This document shows, piece by piece, positions 59,856-61,633 of a stretch of 61,633 bases of DNA; position 1 is the first letter of the stretch; every line of letters begins with the position of its first letter. The notes beneath the pieces are model-generated. The model was not told the DNA's origin and did no database searches. It worked only from the letters and a program-made list of their open reading frames with translations. The stretch covers positions 1-61,633 of the forward strand of contig JAAFJT010000017.1 in NCBI GenBank assembly GCA_013298955.1, given 5' to 3'. The stretch is from Chitinophagales bacterium. GTDB lineage: Bacteria; Bacteroidota; Bacteroidia; Chitinophagales; Saprospiraceae. The position numbers were made by a program, and so were the translations under genes.

Positions 59856-61154
59856 TTATAAACTTTCTGCTTCTAAAATAGCCGTTTCGCTAAATGCCAA
59901 TTCCATTTTTGCGCGGTCGAACGCATTTTCATTATTCGCAATCCAAATCGTTGCAACGCCATTGCCAATAAAATTGGTAATCGCCCGCGCTTCCGACATA
60001 AAACGGTCAACCCCCAACAATAAGGCTAAACCTTCAATCGGAATGACTTTAATCGCCGTCAACGTAGAGGCTAAAACGATAAATCCACTGCCTGTAACGC
60101 CTGCCGCACCTTTTGACGTGACCATTAAAATACCAATTATCGTCAACATTTGTTCAAAACTCAAGTGTACTTGGAAAACTTGCGCCAAAAAGATGACTGC
60201 CATTGAAAGATAAATCGTCGTTCCATCCAAATTAAACGAGTAACCTGCGGGTACGACCAATCCTACAACGGATTTAGAACACCCCATTTTTTCCAATTTC
60301 TCAATTAACGAAGGCAATGCCGCTTCCGAAGAAGACGTGCCAAGCACAATCAACAATTCTTCGCGGATGTATTTGAGGAATTTCCAAAGGTTGATTTTGT
60401 AATAATTCAAAATAAAATACAACACCACAAACACGAAAATAGCCATCGTTGTATAAACGGTTGCCATTAATTTTGCTAAGGGTAACAACGTTTTGATGCC
60501 GTATTTCGCAATCGTGAACGCCATGCCGCCAAACGCGCCTATCGGGGCTAAATACATGACTTTGTGTAATGCCCAAAAGATTTTTTGTGAAATCGGCGCG
60601 AGAAAATCAATTACTTTTTGTCTGCCACTCCAATTGCTGATGACAATGCCCGAAAGAATGGCTAAAACCAACACCTGTAAGGTTAAATTGTCCCAAAAAA
60701 ACTTCATCCAGCTAAATTCTGCGGCATTTTTGGTGTAAGCGGCAATTTTAGTCATGTCGCCGCCTGCAATCGGCGTTACGCCATCTCCCGGACGGATGAG
60801 GTTTGCCACCAAGATTCCAATAATTAGGGCAACGGTGGTTACAATTTCAAAATAAATCAAGGCTTTCGCGCCCACTTTGCCCACTTTTTTCAAATCACCC
60901 ATCGAAATAATTCCTAATGTAATCGTTAAGAAAATAATCGGATTGATGAATAATTTGACGCTGCTGATGAAAATACTGCTTAAAAATTCGCTCAATGTCG
61001 TTTTTATTTCAAATTCGGAAATAAAAAGATTGATTTTCACCGCTTTGTCAAGTACAGGCGTGAGTGCCGCAGCAGGATTGAAATGTCCCAATAAAATGCC
61101 ACAAATAATGGCTGTTAAAACCCAAAACGTAAGGTTTGTTAAGATTCTTTTCAT
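59856..61154 (-). CDS. dicarboxylate/amino acid:cation symporter (DAACS family)
   Basis: A 432-residue transporter of the GltP/DctA family. Hydrophobic segments match the eight transmembrane helices and two re-entrant hairpins of the family. The first hairpin carries the serine-rich LGTSSSEAALPSLIEKL, the NMDGT-like motif appears as GYSFNLDGTTIYLS, and the second hairpin is TSKGAAGVTGSGFIVLAST. It takes up glutamate, aspartate, succinate or similar anions with Na+ or H+. The substrate cannot be set from sequence; the conserved arginine position for acidic amino acids was not checked. Family A repeat lies upstream. Confidence 0.92.
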   Translation of the reverse strand: MKRILTNLTFWVLTAIICGILLGHFNPAAALTPVLDKAVKINLFISEFEIKTTLSEFLSSIFISSVKLFINPIIFLTITLGIISMGDLKKVGKVGAKALIYFEIVTTVALIIGILVANLIRPGDGVTPIAGGDMTKIAAYTKNAAEFSWMKFFWDNLTLQVLVLAILSGIVISNWSGRQKVIDFLAPISQKIFWALHKVMYLAPIGAFGGMAFTIAKYGIKTLLPLAKLMATVYTTMAIFVFVVLYFILNYYKINLWKFLKYIREELLIVLGTSSSEAALPSLIEKLEKMGCSKSVVGLVVPAGYSFNLDGTTIYLSMAVIFLAQVFQVHLSFEQMLTIIGILMVTSKGAAGVTGSGFIVLASTLTAIKVIPIEGLALLLGVDRFMSEARAITNFIGNGVATIWIANNENAFDRAKMELAFSETAILEAESL

Positions 61155-61183
61155 TGACTTTATTTTTTTTAATGTTGAATCAA

Positions 61184-61211
61184 GGTCGGCGAGGTTGCAA
61201 CCTCGCCGACC
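61184..61211. repeat. palindromic repeat family A, copy 7
   Basis: The 28-base core with the flank TTGGATGCGTTCTTTCAATT on the right, also seen at copies 4 and 6 and after the composite element at 33945. Confidence 0.9.
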
Positions 61212-61265
61212 TTTTGGATGCGTTCTTTCAATTAAACTACTTATATCGGATGATTAACGCTTTCA

Positions 61266-61633
61266 TTACAATAATCCGTAAAATAAGGGCAATAATAACA
61301 ACGATAATGGAATACTAATACTCAACATCTGTGCAATCAAAGGCGGATTCAATCCTTGTCGAATCGCAATAATGCCAATCGTATTCATCGAACCTAAGAC
61401 CGAACCTAAAACGCTGATGTTGGCACTTGCGCCTTTTTGTTTTAAAACAACGATATAAATCATCCAAACGAGTAAAGGTGCGATAATTAATTTATAAAAA
61501 AGTCCTAAGCGTAATGCTTTGATATGTTCGTTGTTAATTGAAAAATCAGCTTGAAATCCGATGCTGAATAAGGCAATCACATTCATCGGACTACCCAATT
61601 TTTGTAAAAAATCAAGCACGATAGGCGAATGAT
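61266..61633 (-). CDS. AEC family transporter, C-terminal part (cut by window edge)
   Basis: The C-terminal 117 or more residues of an auxin-efflux-carrier (AEC) family transporter. The segment SPMNVIALFSIGFQADF and the late hydrophobic helices (LIIAPLLVWMIYIVVL, then LLPLFYGLL) resemble the last four or five membrane segments. The frame stays open to the right edge, so the start is outside the window. Members export or import malate, lactate or other organic acids. Confidence 0.75.
   Translation of the reverse strand, partial: HSPIVLDFLQKLGSPMNVIALFSIGFQADFSINNEHIKALRLGLFYKLIIAPLLVWMIYIVVLKQKGASANISVLGSVLGSMNTIGIIAIRQGLNPPLIAQMLSISIPLSLLLLPLFYGLL

Overview
The window looks like part of a chromosome of a Bacteroidota bacterium, probably near Saprospiria/Chitinophagia (a guess from gene style, not a measured placement). 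Three things support the phylum: a type IX secretion sorting domain at the C-terminus of the DUF11-repeat protein (55774-59487), promoter boxes of the Bacteroidota form TTTG-N19/21-TAnnTTTG in front of several genes, and families common in this phylum (DUF1573 lipoprotein, DUF5009 acyltransferase, a short family usually named ABC transporter ATPase). The DNA is AT-rich. No rRNA, integrase, transposase or prophage gene was seen.

Layout. 1-8300: an IclR-controlled, divergently transcribed island for CoA-dependent breakdown of an unidentified organic acid (BASS transporter, 3-hydroxyacyl-CoA dehydrogenase, MaoC-type hydratase, class III CoA transferase, SDR, VOC protein), flanked by an alpha/beta hydrolase and a SnoaL-like lipoprotein. 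8350-16600: mutS, an AAA-ATPase/PD-(D/E)XK protein, a CAP protein and a two-gene restriction-modification system. 16716-19070: class II fructose-bisphosphate aldolase and thioredoxin reductase. 19556-23343: tRNA-Phe, then hisG-hisD-hisC behind a leader that can be drawn as a complete ribosome-mediated attenuator. 23506-35950: envelope and housekeeping genes, tRNA-Arg, a Fic protein, LolD, a thioredoxin-like protein, a Gfo/Idh/MocA oxidoreductase and MiaE. 36425-39928: an M1 peptidase and the heptose genes hddA and gmhA. 40159-47798: a phospholipase D-like protein, a MocA-like nucleotidyltransferase, an unknown protein, a long tandem-repeat array, a ROCO (LRR-Roc-COR) GTPase and an FGE/C-type-lectin-fold protein. 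48077-61633: a TIM-barrel isomerase-like protein, a large BNR-repeat protein, a PspA-like coiled-coil pair, a tiny membrane ORF, the DUF11/T9SS protein, a dicarboxylate symporter and a truncated AEC transporter.

The gaps between genes are filled with at least nine families of palindromic repeats, called A to I here. Several are nested inside one another, some carry matched changes in both arms, and two form or abut the stop codon of a gene.

Strongest candidates for something new: (1) the FGE-fold protein at 47028-47798, whose C-terminus looks like a diversity-generating-retroelement variable region (NNY codons at every likely variable position, GC-rich), placed 44 bp upstream of a ROCO GTPase, so a hypervariable sensor coupled to a GTPase switch; (2) the his leader, with a His-His leader peptide and mutually exclusive 1:2, 2:3 and 3:4 stems; (3) the 17-unit, two-orientation repeat array ending at the ROCO stop codon; (4) the nested palindromes, one of which pairs through G-U wobbles on one strand.
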